Below, piece by piece: positions 7,884 to 16,450 of a stretch of DNA of 64,000 nucleotides; within the stretch, counting starts at the first letter, position 1; each line of letters starts with the position of its first letter. Both the position numbers and the translations under genes were made by a program. The stretch is from JAOBAU01 sp034667465 (lineage in GTDB: Bacteria; Acidobacteriota; Thermoanaerobaculia; Gp7-AA8). The notes under the pieces were generated by a model. That model was given only the letters and a program-made list of their open reading frames with translations, was not told the origin of the DNA and ran no database searches. The DNA lies in NCBI GenBank assembly GCA_034667465.1, contig JAXDJV010000014.1, positions 62,001 to 126,000 of the forward strand. Reading direction: 5' to 3'.

Positions 7884-8653
7884 GGATAAAGAGTGTTCGA
7901 ACATTCGACCGAGAGATGAGCGTTTCGGTAGCAGGTCGGAATCTCTCGCGCATGCGCCGTAGCTTCGCAGCGGTCACGCAACTGCGTCGGACGCCTCACG
8001 GTCGTGTTCTTGTTTGCGAAGAAATTCGCGTAGGTGTCGAAGTGCTCGGATGAGGGATTGGCGTTCGCTTCGATATTCGTAATTCGCAGGAGAGCGTCTT
8101 TGACCAGCTCGAACGTCGTCTCTTTGTAATCTCCGTCGTCATCCTCGATCGACATCGTCAGCGTCACACTCTTTTGCATTACAAATGTCGTGAAGGTGAT
8201 CGTGCGCGGCACGCAGCGCGGCTCCTGACTGTCGAACTGCGCTTTCCGCGGAAACCAGTCGGCTTCGTGCATCGCTCCTTTCGCCAGCACGATGTAGGCG
8301 CTGAAGCGCGGATCGGTATCACGATTTCCGATCGTGGCTCTCGGAGTGCGAGCCGTGGTCAGAGCGCTCAGACATGGAACGTGCGCGAGGTACTGCGTGG
8401 GCAATCCCTCCGGAAGATCCGTCGTGATCTCTCCGGCGATCCGGTAGCACCTGACGCCTGCGCCGGTACCGACCGGTTTGATCTTAGCGCCGCGCGAGTC
8501 GATCGAGATGACGTCGTCATTGCGAAGCGTCATCAGCGGCACGTGTGGCACCCTGGGCACGTTATAGAGAACCGCGATCTGGCGAGTCTCTCCATCGACG
8601 CTGCTCGCGACGCGCGCGTGTGTGATTACACCCTGAAACTGGATCTCGAACAT
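7880..8653 (-). CDS. Unrecognised 257-aa protein, copy 2 (MFEIQFQG family)
   Basis: Paralogue of the protein at 5685-6437, with identical first 13 and last 12 residues and conserved inner blocks (TRQIAVLYNVP, LPEGLP, HFDTYANFF). No signal peptide or transmembrane segment is visible and I cannot assign a fold. It starts 43 bp after the CHAT stop with the same AGGAG-containing leader as copy 1, so it is probably the last gene of the sigma-CHAT operon. It is convergent with subtilase B. Retention of two intact copies, both linked to peptidases, suggests a shared function with them. Confidence 0.85.
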   Translation of the reverse strand: MFEIQFQGVITHARVASSVDGETRQIAVLYNVPRVPHVPLMTLRNDDVISIDSRGAKIKPVGTGAGVRCYRIAGEITTDLPEGLPTQYLAHVPCLSALTTARTPRATIGNRDTDPRFSAYIVLAKGAMHEADWFPRKAQFDSQEPRCVPRTITFTTFVMQKSVTLTMSIEDDDGDYKETTFELVKDALLRITNIEANANPSSEHFDTYANFFANKNTTVRRPTQLRDRCEATAHAREIPTCYRNAHLSVECSNTLYP

Positions 8654-8696
8654 GAGCTTCTCCTCTCGGTTGTATGACGGACCTCGAGGGCGTTTT

Positions 8697-11600
8697 TCAC
8701 CGGTCGCCGCTGCCGTTCACGACGAAACCGCTCCAGCTGTGAACCGCTCGCAGCCTCGGGTTTGCCGAGTCGCGCATCATCTGTTGTGCGCGCCGGAGAG
8801 CCGCGGCGGCCGAGACGCCGGTTCGGAGCTCACGATGCAGATAGAGAGAAAATGTTCGCGCGATGTCGTCATCGATCTTCCATAGCGATGCGATGACGTT
8901 GCCGGCACCGGCGCGGAGAAACGCAAGCGCGATGCTGTCGTTGGCGCCGCCGTTTTGTGCGGACTCCGCCGTGCGGCAGCCGGCCAGCACCACAACGCGC
9001 AACCGCTGCAGCGGAAGCGCTGAGATCTCGCGAGCGGAAAGCGCTCCCGACTCGGCTCCGTCAGGCGCAAGCAGGATGGCCGATGCGCCTGGATCAGCGA
9101 ATGACGCGACTGCGTGCGACGCGAGGTGCGCTAAGTCGCTCTGCGTCAACAGCGTCGCGATGCGTTTTTTTGTCGCTTCGCGGCCGCACAGCGCCGCTGA
9201 GGAGTACATCATCGCGATTTCGCGTGCTTCCGCTTCGGCTGCCGGCAGCGGAGTCAGGTTGTACGTCGCACGATCGATCGCGGGATTGCCGACGGCCAGG
9301 AACGTGAGCGGAGACTTCGACGGCTGACGCTGGCGAGCCATCGCGGTCGTGACATCGGGCGCTTCCGCCACCGCGACGGGATCGGTCACCAGTAACGAAA
9401 AGGGGAGACGGAAGAGCGCGCCGTCGGGAATCATCACGACGGTATCGGCTCGTTTCAGCAGCGATGTCACAGGAGAAATGAGCGCGCCGGCCAGCCTGTC
9501 GACAACTCCTCGCTGTTGTTGCGTGTCGTCAGCTTCGATTGCCTCGACCAGATCATCGACGTTGCGCGTTAGATCCTGCTCGGAGATCGCGGAGCGTTCC
9601 GCCTGCAGCCCCTGACTTGTTGCGGAGAGAATGATCGTTTCGTTTTGCAGAGTTACAAACTGGACGATCACCTTGCCGGCCGGCAACTCCAGCCACGGTC
9701 GTTTCGCGGCGGCGTCGCCGAACATCGCGGCTGCGACGTTTCCGGTGGCAACGCGAACGTCGATGAGCTCGCGGCGTGCGCTGTCTCCGGTTGCAAAATA
9801 CGCGTCGCGAAAATCGCTGCCGTCTGAAGGCTGACGCCGGGCCACCCACTGCAGCGCGTCGCGCAGGTCGCGCTCCGCATCCGCCGGCTGCCGCAAACGC
9901 CGAAATGCGCGCGCCCGCTGGACCAGTGCTTCTGCGACATAGATCGGATCGTTGCGCGCGGTCGCGTCGGTGATGTAGCGCGACAACAGTGCAACGCTGC
10001 GCTCGGGATCGGAATCAGTCGTGATGATGCCTGTTGCGAATGTCACCTCGGCATCAGCAGCTGCGCGCATCGCGGGATCCCGAACCCGGCTGGTCGCCAT
10101 CGCCGCTTCCGTCAGGGTGCGGCGCGCTTCGTCGCCATAGGCGAGACGCATTTCGGCAAGCGCTCGCCAAACGAGACAGCTGGAGGCGACACGAGGCGAC
10201 AGGTCGTCGGGCCGTTCGAGCACGAGGCGCAGCAGCGACTCGGCGATGTCCCAGCGTCCGGCGAGCGCTTCGGTTCGCGCGGCGAGCTCCAGGTACGATG
10301 TGCGCGCCGAAGGCTCACGAGTAGTTCGCAGGATGCCCGCGCGCATCCGCCATGCGTCGCTGCGGCGACCGAGCAGTGCATAACTCGCTGCGGCATCGCT
10401 GCGCATGATGTTCGCGGGCTTCTGCTCGCCGAGGCTGTCGAACAACTCGATGGATGCGCGTTGATCCTTCAGCGCTTCGCCGGCGGAGCCCTCTCTCGCA
10501 AGTAGCGATGCGCGCTCCCAAAACAGCTGCGCGCGCAGCGCCATATATTTCGGCGGTACGGTGGCCAGCAACGAGTTGATGCCGAGCAGCGCGTCGTGAC
10601 CGTGATTCGTATCGTAAAGGCAGTTCGCCAGATAGTATTCGGCGATTGCAGCGAACGGACTTCCGCCTTCATGCAATGCCGCAGCAGCCTTCTCAAACTC
10701 CGGTTTTGCCCTGGCGATGTCACGGTCGCGATAGAGGCCTCGGCCGACGCTGTACGCGTGATGGCCGGCAATCAGCGCGTTGCGTATGCCGTCGGTCGTT
10801 GCGCCGCGTATCACGGCGACCGCGTCGCCAAGCATTGACTCTCCCGCGCGCTGTTGCAGCGCGTTGCCGATCGCAGCCGCTACCTGCAGCTGGCGCTCGC
10901 GCGCCGGGTTTCCCTTGCTCGAAGCCCACGCGCCGAGATAAGAAACCTCACCGGATGCGCGCGCTTCGTACGGGTGCGCGTCGACGAGCCGCCGCACCGT
11001 TTCGATGTCGCCTGCGATCGCCGCCTGTTCGAGGCGCTGGCTGTCGGCTTCCCACGAATCATTCTCGCCACGCTGCTCCAGCAGCGACAGTTTCCCTCGT
11101 ACGTCTTCCGCCCACGGCGAAGCGGAGTCGTGAAGCAGGTAGTTCTTATAAGCGGCGATCGCCTGTTCACGGAGGCCGAGTCGATCGCGGATCACACCAC
11201 GGTTAAACAATGCAGGCAGGTTTGCCGCATCAATTCCCAGGGCGCGATCAGTGGCCGCAAGCGCTTCAGCGAGTTGCGCGGCGTCAGCCTTTTTCTCATG
11301 CGCCTCGAGATAAGCGGTCGCGAGGTCGTTCCAATAGGACGCTTCAGTTGGTGCGAGCTCGGTTGCGCGATGAAGGAGTAAGATCGCCTGCGGGGTATAT
11401 CCGGCGATCAGCGCCGCGACGCCTGCCGCATGTTGTTTCTTCGCGTTGTCGACTGCCGATTTGTTCGCCTCGATTACCTCTCCGGCAACCCCCTGAACGC
11501 TCATCAGCCGCTCGTCCGCGCTCATCTCTTCTCCTCGGTTATGCACGCGAGGAAGCCAGTCAAAATCGGAGAGGCGCCCTTCGACAGGACGGTTCGAAAG

Positions 11601-11903
11601 CGTGCGGCTGGCGCGTACAAGCCCGCTCAGCGGATCGCGGTTGCGATACAAGCCGCCGGTCATGAAGGTAATGCCGGCGATCGTTGCCGCGATCAACATC
11701 CACGGTGCGTATCGGCGAGGCCCGCTTCGCCTTATCGCCACCGGCGCCTCATTCAGCAGCCGCGACGTCTCGCCGACGATCATCAGGCAGTCGTCGCATT
11801 CCTCGATGTGTTCCACCACAGCATCGCGAGTTTCTCCGGCGAGCTTTCCGTCGATGAATTCGGCGAGGGTTTCGGTGGCGGGGTGGGTCGCCGGTTGGAT
11901 CAC
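8697..11903 (-). CDS. zf-HC2 anti-sigma / TM / TPR / CHAT protease-like protein
   Basis: 1068 residues in four parts. Residues 1-45 are a zinc-finger anti-sigma domain (H32, C36, C39 in EHIEECDDC). Residues about 68-86 are a membrane helix preceded by arginines, so the N-terminus should be cytoplasmic. Residues about 115-560 are TPR-like helical repeats. The last 250 residues are a CHAT domain, a caspase-fold peptidase family, with the expected His in LASHAV and Cys in LAGCRTAE. The GTG start overlaps the sigma-factor stop as GTGA. The sigma factor is thus probably held at the membrane by a protein whose protease domain faces the periplasm. Whether CHAT activity controls release is unknown. 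Confidence 0.92.
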   Translation of the reverse strand: MIQPATHPATETLAEFIDGKLAGETRDAVVEHIEECDDCLMIVGETSRLLNEAPVAIRRSGPRRYAPWMLIAATIAGITFMTGGLYRNRDPLSGLVRASRTLSNRPVEGRLSDFDWLPRVHNRGEEMSADERLMSVQGVAGEVIEANKSAVDNAKKQHAAGVAALIAGYTPQAILLLHRATELAPTEASYWNDLATAYLEAHEKKADAAQLAEALAATDRALGIDAANLPALFNRGVIRDRLGLREQAIAAYKNYLLHDSASPWAEDVRGKLSLLEQRGENDSWEADSQRLEQAAIAGDIETVRRLVDAHPYEARASGEVSYLGAWASSKGNPARERQLQVAAAIGNALQQRAGESMLGDAVAVIRGATTDGIRNALIAGHHAYSVGRGLYRDRDIARAKPEFEKAAAALHEGGSPFAAIAEYYLANCLYDTNHGHDALLGINSLLATVPPKYMALRAQLFWERASLLAREGSAGEALKDQRASIELFDSLGEQKPANIMRSDAAASYALLGRRSDAWRMRAGILRTTREPSARTSYLELAARTEALAGRWDIAESLLRLVLERPDDLSPRVASSCLVWRALAEMRLAYGDEARRTLTEAAMATSRVRDPAMRAAADAEVTFATGIITTDSDPERSVALLSRYITDATARNDPIYVAEALVQRARAFRRLRQPADAERDLRDALQWVARRQPSDGSDFRDAYFATGDSARRELIDVRVATGNVAAAMFGDAAAKRPWLELPAGKVIVQFVTLQNETIILSATSQGLQAERSAISEQDLTRNVDDLVEAIEADDTQQQRGVVDRLAGALISPVTSLLKRADTVVMIPDGALFRLPFSLLVTDPVAVAEAPDVTTAMARQRQPSKSPLTFLAVGNPAIDRATYNLTPLPAAEAEAREIAMMYSSAALCGREATKKRIATLLTQSDLAHLASHAVASFADPGASAILLAPDGAESGALSAREISALPLQRLRVVVLAGCRTAESAQNGGANDSIALAFLRAGAGNVIASLWKIDDDIARTFSLYLHRELRTGVSAAAALRRAQQMMRDSANPRLRAVHSWSGFVVNGSGDR

Positions 11904-12709
11904 GGAGCCGCCTCCTCGCCGTCATCCTCACGGGCGAGGCCGAAGTCGATATCCGTGCGGCCGATGAGATCTTCGATGTCTTCCTGAGTAATCGAGGCTT
12001 CTTCGAGCGCTCGACGGATCGTCGCGAAGTGGCGGAGGAGGCGCGGGTAAAGCGGCTTTTGTTCGACGCCGAGGGCGCGTGCGATGCGTGCGACGGTCAT
12101 GCCTCCGATGAAATGCATGCGGAGGATCGCACGATCTTCTTTCGGGAGGCGGTCGATCGTCCTGCGGACCACCTCGGCGACGCATTCTGCGAGACGGCGG
12201 CGATCAGCATCGATTGCCTGGAGCTCCGCGTCCGCCTCGCTGGCCGGCTCCTTCATCAGTTCGTCGATCGGCACATTGCGCGGGCGGACCGGCCGTTTGG
12301 GAAGGCGATCGGCGATCTGGTGGAGCTCCGCCTCCGATGTGTCGCTCTCGGCGGATTGCATCGCCTGCAGCGCTTCATCCATCGGACGACGATCGCGATG
12401 CAGCAGCGTTTCAAGCGCGACGGCCCTGGCGCCGAGTCGCTTCGCCTCCGCGGACGGCCGCCATTTCCCGAGCAGGTGATTGCGATAGTCGAGCAGCATG
12501 CGATGCACGACGACCCCGAGAAACGTGCGCAGCTCGCTGCGCCCTTCGAACTTCCGGAGGATCGCGTAGTCGTTCTCGATCAGCTTCAGTTTCGTGAACG
12601 AACCGAAGTCCTCCGCGTCTGCATCGCGCAGGTGATGGCGCCGGCAGATGAACGCGATCGTGCGCTCGACCTCCGGCAGATGCTCGACCAGCAGGCGTTC
12701 CGGGTCCAT
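11900..12709 (-). CDS. RNA polymerase sigma-70 family factor
   Basis: About 269 residues from ATG 12709 (MDPERLLVEHLPEVERTIAF). The frame continues upstream, with other ATGs at 12787 and 12829, so the start is uncertain. Region 2 spans roughly AEDFGSFTKLKLIENDY to RTFLGVVVHRMLLDYRN; region 4 is EDRAILRMHFIGGMTVARIARALGV followed by a helix ending in RRALEEA. A long acidic and basic linker separates them, larger than in typical ECF factors. It directs transcription of an alternative regulon, presumably including its own operon, and is coupled by a 4-nt overlap to the anti-sigma/CHAT gene. Confidence 0.9.
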   Translation of the reverse strand: MDPERLLVEHLPEVERTIAFICRRHHLRDADAEDFGSFTKLKLIENDYAILRKFEGRSELRTFLGVVVHRMLLDYRNHLLGKWRPSAEAKRLGARAVALETLLHRDRRPMDEALQAMQSAESDTSEAELHQIADRLPKRPVRPRNVPIDELMKEPASEADAELQAIDADRRRLAECVAEVVRRTIDRLPKEDRAILRMHFIGGMTVARIARALGVEQKPLYPRLLRHFATIRRALEEASITQEDIEDLIGRTDIDFGLAREDDGEEAAP

Positions 12710-12863
12710 TAAAGGTGTCTTAAGAGGATAAACGGGAAAGGCGGATTGCGGGAATTCGTCCCGTGTGACATTTACGGCAATCCTCATGAAGCGGTCGCTG
12801 ACCGCAGCGTTCGGTCCACTTAGTGCCATATTGAAATCGACGGACGCGAGCGCGGAATTCGCG

Positions 12864-13802
12864 TCAGCGAGTGCGGCGCGCCGGCCGCGCAGCCGCGCGC
12901 AGCGACTTCGGCGTCACTTTCCGCTTCGCGGCGACGGTGTTGAGGTGCTTCACGAACTTCGTGAAGAGCCGCTCGCTCTCGTCGACCGGCTGGATCTTCT
13001 TCGACATCTCTTCGACGTAACGGTTCGTCGTGAGCGCCAGCCGCGGATCGCGGAGGAGCATCTGCACCATCATGTCGGAGATGGCGAACTGCTTCGGCGG
13101 TTCGATGCTGCGCGATCTTGCGGCGGCGGCGATGGCGCGACGCGTGGCCGGCTTCAGCTCCGCGACGGAACCGACCAGCGTCGTTTCGATGTGACTCTCG
13201 TCTGGTGTGATGACGGTGACGCGGCTGCGAAGCGGATCGAATTGCGGCGAGGCATCGATGATGCCGCGCGTCGGCGGAAGGAAAAGCTTGTCACCCGGAT
13301 TCGGATTCAGCGTCGTGTAGATCTCCGGACGCAGCAGACGGCCGCTGTTGCAGGCGCTGATGATGACGTACGAGATTCCTTCCGCTTCCAGCCGTTCCTG
13401 CAGTGCGCCGACGGCGATGTATGAACGGTCGGCATCCGGCGCGTAGCTGCGCTGCAGTTTCAGGCCGTTGCCGTTCGTGCCGTGTGTTTCGAGAACGAGC
13501 GCGTTGATGTGGCGCTCGGGATAGAGGACGTTGTAACGATGGAGCTGATCGAGGACCTGGTGCCAGTCGCTGTCTTCGAAGCAGGCGAAGCCGAGCGACT
13601 GATAGAAGCGGCAGTTCCCTTCCACCGAAAGATCGGGACTGAAGACGACGCCGACGCCGCGGCCGATCTCACTCACGGTCGTCGCCGGCGCAGGAGGCCA
13701 GGCGCGCGACAACAGCGTGATGCCGTTCGTGGCGGTATCAGCGGGCAGCGCCGGAACGGCCAGCGTCAGAACAACGGCCAGCGCGAGGAGGAGGCGACGC
13801 AT
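12864..13802 (-). CDS. Secreted caspase-like (clan CD) peptidase
   Basis: 312 residues from ATG 13802, which begins a clear signal peptide (MRRLLLALAVVLTLAVPALP). The frame is open upstream but without signal character. A His-Cys dyad typical of caspase-fold peptidases is visible: H107 in VLETHGTNG and C151 in ISACNSGRL, each after a hydrophobic strand. Family knowledge: C13/C14-like peptidases cut after Asp, Asn or basic residues; specificity cannot be told here. The C-terminal region is Arg/Lys-rich. It lies directly upstream of, and in the same orientation as, the sigma/CHAT genes, so the neighbourhood holds four peptidase-fold genes. Confidence 0.75.
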   Translation of the reverse strand: MRRLLLALAVVLTLAVPALPADTATNGITLLSRAWPPAPATTVSEIGRGVGVVFSPDLSVEGNCRFYQSLGFACFEDSDWHQVLDQLHRYNVLYPERHINALVLETHGTNGNGLKLQRSYAPDADRSYIAVGALQERLEAEGISYVIISACNSGRLLRPEIYTTLNPNPGDKLFLPPTRGIIDASPQFDPLRSRVTVITPDESHIETTLVGSVAELKPATRRAIAAAARSRSIEPPKQFAISDMMVQMLLRDPRLALTTNRYVEEMSKKIQPVDESERLFTKFVKHLNTVAAKRKVTPKSLRAAARPARRTR

Positions 13803-13888
13803 TCTGAGCCTGCGGCGTTGCGAACCGGCTGCCAGGCGGCCGCGGCTGGCGCGCACGTTGAATCGCGCACTCGCGGAGGTTGATGCAA

Positions 13889-14296
13889 ATGCCGTTTCTT
13901 TCGACCCGCTTCGCTCCGTACGCTTACGCGCTGATGCGCATCATGATCGGGCTGCTTTTCGCGTGTCACGGCTCGCAGAAGCTGTTCGGATTTCCGCCGA
14001 GCGGTCATCCGTCGCCGCCGATCGCCTCGCTCATGGGCGTCGCGGGGCTGATCGAGCTCATAGGCGGTCTGCTCGTCGCCGTCGGTCTTTTCGCGCCGAT
14101 CGCGGCATTCATCGCCAGCGGTGAGATGGCGGTCGCCTACTTCATGGTCCACGCGAAGGGTGGTTTCTGGCCGGTCATCAACAAGGGCGAGCTGGCCGTC
14201 GTCTACTGCTTCGTCTTTCTCTTCATTGCGGCGTACGGCTCCGGCATCTGGAGCCTCGACAGCGTTTTCAGCCGCGGAGGACGACGCGTTACTTAG
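13889..14296 (+). CDS. DoxX family membrane protein
   Basis: About 135 residues with four hydrophobic segments, matching DoxX (LMRIMIGLLFACHGSQKLFG, then GLIELIGGLLVAVGL, AFIASGEMAVAYF and VVYCFVFLFIAAYG). HGSQKLFG and FWPVINKGELAVVYCF are hallmark blocks of the DoxX group that includes YphA/YqjF-like proteins. ATG 13889 is preferred because GGAGGT ends 8 bases upstream; TTG 13880 and ATG 13883 are too close to that site. Physiological role unknown, possibly redox stress. It overlaps convergent ruvA by 8 nt. Confidence 0.88.
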   Translation: MPFLSTRFAPYAYALMRIMIGLLFACHGSQKLFGFPPSGHPSPPIASLMGVAGLIELIGGLLVAVGLFAPIAAFIASGEMAVAYFMVHAKGGFWPVINKGELAVVYCFVFLFIAAYGSGIWSLDSVFSRGGRRVT

Positions 14297-14879
14297 TGAG
14301 CTGCATGAGCGCCGTCTTCAGCACCACGGAGAACTCAGCGTCGGGATCGAGCTGTTTGCGGGCGGCGTCGAGTGCGGCGTCGGCGGACGCCGGCTTGTAG
14401 CCGAGGTTGATGAGCGCGGAGTGAACGTCATCGTCGATTGAGGTGCGCGTGATCGGCGCAGTGGACGGCGTCTCGCCCCCGAGCGCCAGCTTGTCGCGCA
14501 GCTCGAGACAGATTCTTTCCGCGGTTTTCTTGCCGACGCCGGGGATCGACGACAGCTTTCGCGTATCAGCGCGTGCGACCGCTTCCGCCAGCGCGGGAGC
14601 GTCGATGCCGGAAAGAATTTTCTGCGCGAGCGTCGGTCCGATGCCTGAGATCGAGATCAACTTTTCGAACGCGGTTTTCTCGTCCGCGGTCGCAAATCCG
14701 TAAAGCGACAGCGCGTCTTCGCGGACGTGCGTAAAGATCTCGAGCTCGATCTCTTTCCGCCCTTCGAGTTTGTAATACGTGGAGAGCGAGATGTGGACGT
14801 CGTAGCCGACGCCGTTCACGAGCACGAGCGCGCTGGTGGCGGTGAGGCGCTTCAATGTTCCGTTGAGGTAACCGATCAT
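14289..14879 (-). CDS. ruvA: Holliday junction DNA helicase subunit RuvA
   Basis: 196 residues, normal length. The N-terminal OB fold begins MIGYLNGTLKRL. Two helix-hairpin-helix motifs follow (ISGIGPTLAQKIL and IPGVGKKTAERICLELRDKL), and the C-terminal RuvB-interacting domain is DVHSALINLGYKPASADAAL. RuvA binds four-way DNA junctions and loads RuvB for branch migration in recombination repair. ruvB and ruvC are not in this window. A small heptad-repeat palindrome separates it from cysS upstream. Confidence 0.97.
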   Translation of the reverse strand: MIGYLNGTLKRLTATSALVLVNGVGYDVHISLSTYYKLEGRKEIELEIFTHVREDALSLYGFATADEKTAFEKLISISGIGPTLAQKILSGIDAPALAEAVARADTRKLSSIPGVGKKTAERICLELRDKLALGGETPSTAPITRTSIDDDVHSALINLGYKPASADAALDAARKQLDPDAEFSVVLKTALMQLTK

Positions 14880-14887
14880 TCGTTTCC

Positions 14888-14937
14888 AGTGCTGAGTGCG
14901 AGCGACCGGGGTGACTCAGCACTCAGCACTCTGCACC
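14888..14937. repeat. Heptad-arm palindrome H1 (GTGCTGA type)
   Basis: Short arms of the 7-nt unit GTGCTGA on the left (14888-14897) and its complement on the right (14914-14937) enclose about 16 nt. It fills the ruvA-cysS gap. Smallest member of the family found nine times in the window. Confidence 0.75.
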
Positions 14938-14944
14938 TTTGCTT

Positions 14945-16354
14945 TCACTTTCTCTTCCACCGCACACCCGCCGGCGTGTCTTCGAGAATGATCCCTTTCG
15001 CCAGCAGCTCGTCGCGAATGCGATCCGACTCCGCGAAGTTGCGTGATTTTCTTGCGGCCTGCCGCTCCTCGATCAGTGCTTCGATCTCGCTGTCGAGCAC
15101 CATGTCGCGCTTCGGAAAGATGTCGAGCACCGGATCGATCTTCATCAGCGCCGCTCGCAACCCCTCGGCATCGCCGGCGCTGATGCGGCCGGCGTCGATG
15201 GCGATGTTGGCGTCGCGGATCAGACCAAACAGCGCGCCGAGCGCGCCGGCGGTGTTGAGATCGTCATCCATCGCCGATTCGAAATCGATCAGGAAGCGGC
15301 CGATGAGCTGATCGGCGTGTCCGTCGGAATGCTGCGCGTCGTGCGGCGCCGACTTCGACAATTCCTCAAGCCGGATCAGGAACGATTCGATGCGATTGAG
15401 TGCGCTCTTCGCGTCGTCGAGCGACTGCATCGTGAAGTTCAGCTTCGTCCGATGCGGTACCGACAGCAGCGCGTAACGAAGCGTCAGCGGGTCGTAACCG
15501 AGCTCGATGATCTCCGGCAACGAATAGATGTTGCCGAGCGACTTCGACATCTTCTGCGCGTCGATGTTGAGGTGCTCGCCGTGGACCCAGTAGCGAACGA
15601 ACGTTTTCCCGGTCGCTCCCTCACTCTGCGCGATCTCGTTCTCGTGATGCGGGAAGATGAGATCGACGGCGCCGGTGTGGATGTCGAATGTCTCGCCGAG
15701 GAGTTGCATCGACATCGCGGAGCACTCGAGATGCCAGCCGGGGCGTCCTTCGCCGAGCGCGGTCTGCCACGACGGTTCGTTTTCCTTCTTCGCTTTCCAG
15801 AGGACGAAATCGCGCGCCGACTCCTTCTCGTACTCGTCGTTCTCGATGCGGCTGTATTCGCTGCTGCGATCGATCTCGACCTGCGAGAGCCGGCCGTATT
15901 GCGGCAGGCTGGCGACTTTGAAGTAGGTCGAGCCGTCGGCGACGTATGTGTGTCCGCGATCGGTCAACTGCTTGACCAGATCGACCATCTGCGGAATGAA
16001 CTCGGTCGCGCGCGGATAGGAATCGGCGGGACGGATGCGCAGCTGCGCGAGCGATTCGTGGAACGACACGATGAACGGCGCCGTGTAGCTGTCGATGTCT
16101 TTTCCGGCCGCATTCGCGTTGCGGATGATCTTGTCCTCGACGTCGGTGATGTTCATGACCTGCCGCACGCGCAGTCCGCGAAACTCGAGGTAGCGGCGCA
16201 GCAGATCGCTCCAGAGAAACGTCCGGAGATTTCCGATGTGGGGATTGTTGTAAACCGTCGGCCCGCACGAATACATCCGCACTTCGCCAGGCACGATGGG
16301 CGCGAACGTTTCGAGCTCGCGCGTGAGTGTGTTCCAGAGCTTCAAATCCGACAT
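14945..16354 (-). CDS. cysS: Cysteinyl-tRNA synthetase
   Basis: 469 residues from ATG 16354 (MSDLKLWNTLTRELETF). The longer frame upstream runs into a repeat and is rejected. Class I features: YSCGPTVYNNPHIGNLRTF with the catalytic HIGN-type motif, KMSKSLGN near residue 270, and the zinc-binding Cys/His positions including the C of SCGPTVY and LECSAM. It charges tRNA-Cys. The C-terminal DALR-type domain and a short tail ending WKRK are present, so the gene looks complete. Confidence 0.98.
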   Translation of the reverse strand: MSDLKLWNTLTRELETFAPIVPGEVRMYSCGPTVYNNPHIGNLRTFLWSDLLRRYLEFRGLRVRQVMNITDVEDKIIRNANAAGKDIDSYTAPFIVSFHESLAQLRIRPADSYPRATEFIPQMVDLVKQLTDRGHTYVADGSTYFKVASLPQYGRLSQVEIDRSSEYSRIENDEYEKESARDFVLWKAKKENEPSWQTALGEGRPGWHLECSAMSMQLLGETFDIHTGAVDLIFPHHENEIAQSEGATGKTFVRYWVHGEHLNIDAQKMSKSLGNIYSLPEIIELGYDPLTLRYALLSVPHRTKLNFTMQSLDDAKSALNRIESFLIRLEELSKSAPHDAQHSDGHADQLIGRFLIDFESAMDDDLNTAGALGALFGLIRDANIAIDAGRISAGDAEGLRAALMKIDPVLDIFPKRDMVLDSEIEALIEERQAARKSRNFAESDRIRDELLAKGIILEDTPAGVRWKRK

Positions 16355-16366
16355 GGAGGGCGAATT

Positions 16367-16446
16367 ATGAAGGATGAAGGATGAAGGATGAAGAGAACCT
16401 CGGCAAAGATTCCACTTCATCCTTCATCCCTCATCCTTCATCCTTC
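16367..16446. repeat. Heptad-arm palindrome H2 (GGATGAA type)
   Basis: The left arm has four near-perfect GGATGAA units (16367-16393); the right arm (16415-16446) is the complement with one variant unit. The spacer is about 21 nt. It sits between the divergent cysS and BtpA-like genes, so any stem would be in the leader of both transcripts. Confidence 0.8.
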
Positions 16447-16450
16447 GTGC

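Noticed and set aside
8697..12709. Comparison with type III-E CRISPR (TPR-CHAT plus sigma factor).
   Set aside because: There are no cas genes, no repeat-spacer array and no Csx30/Csx31-like proteins; the zf-HC2 and membrane helix indicate an anti-sigma arrangement instead.
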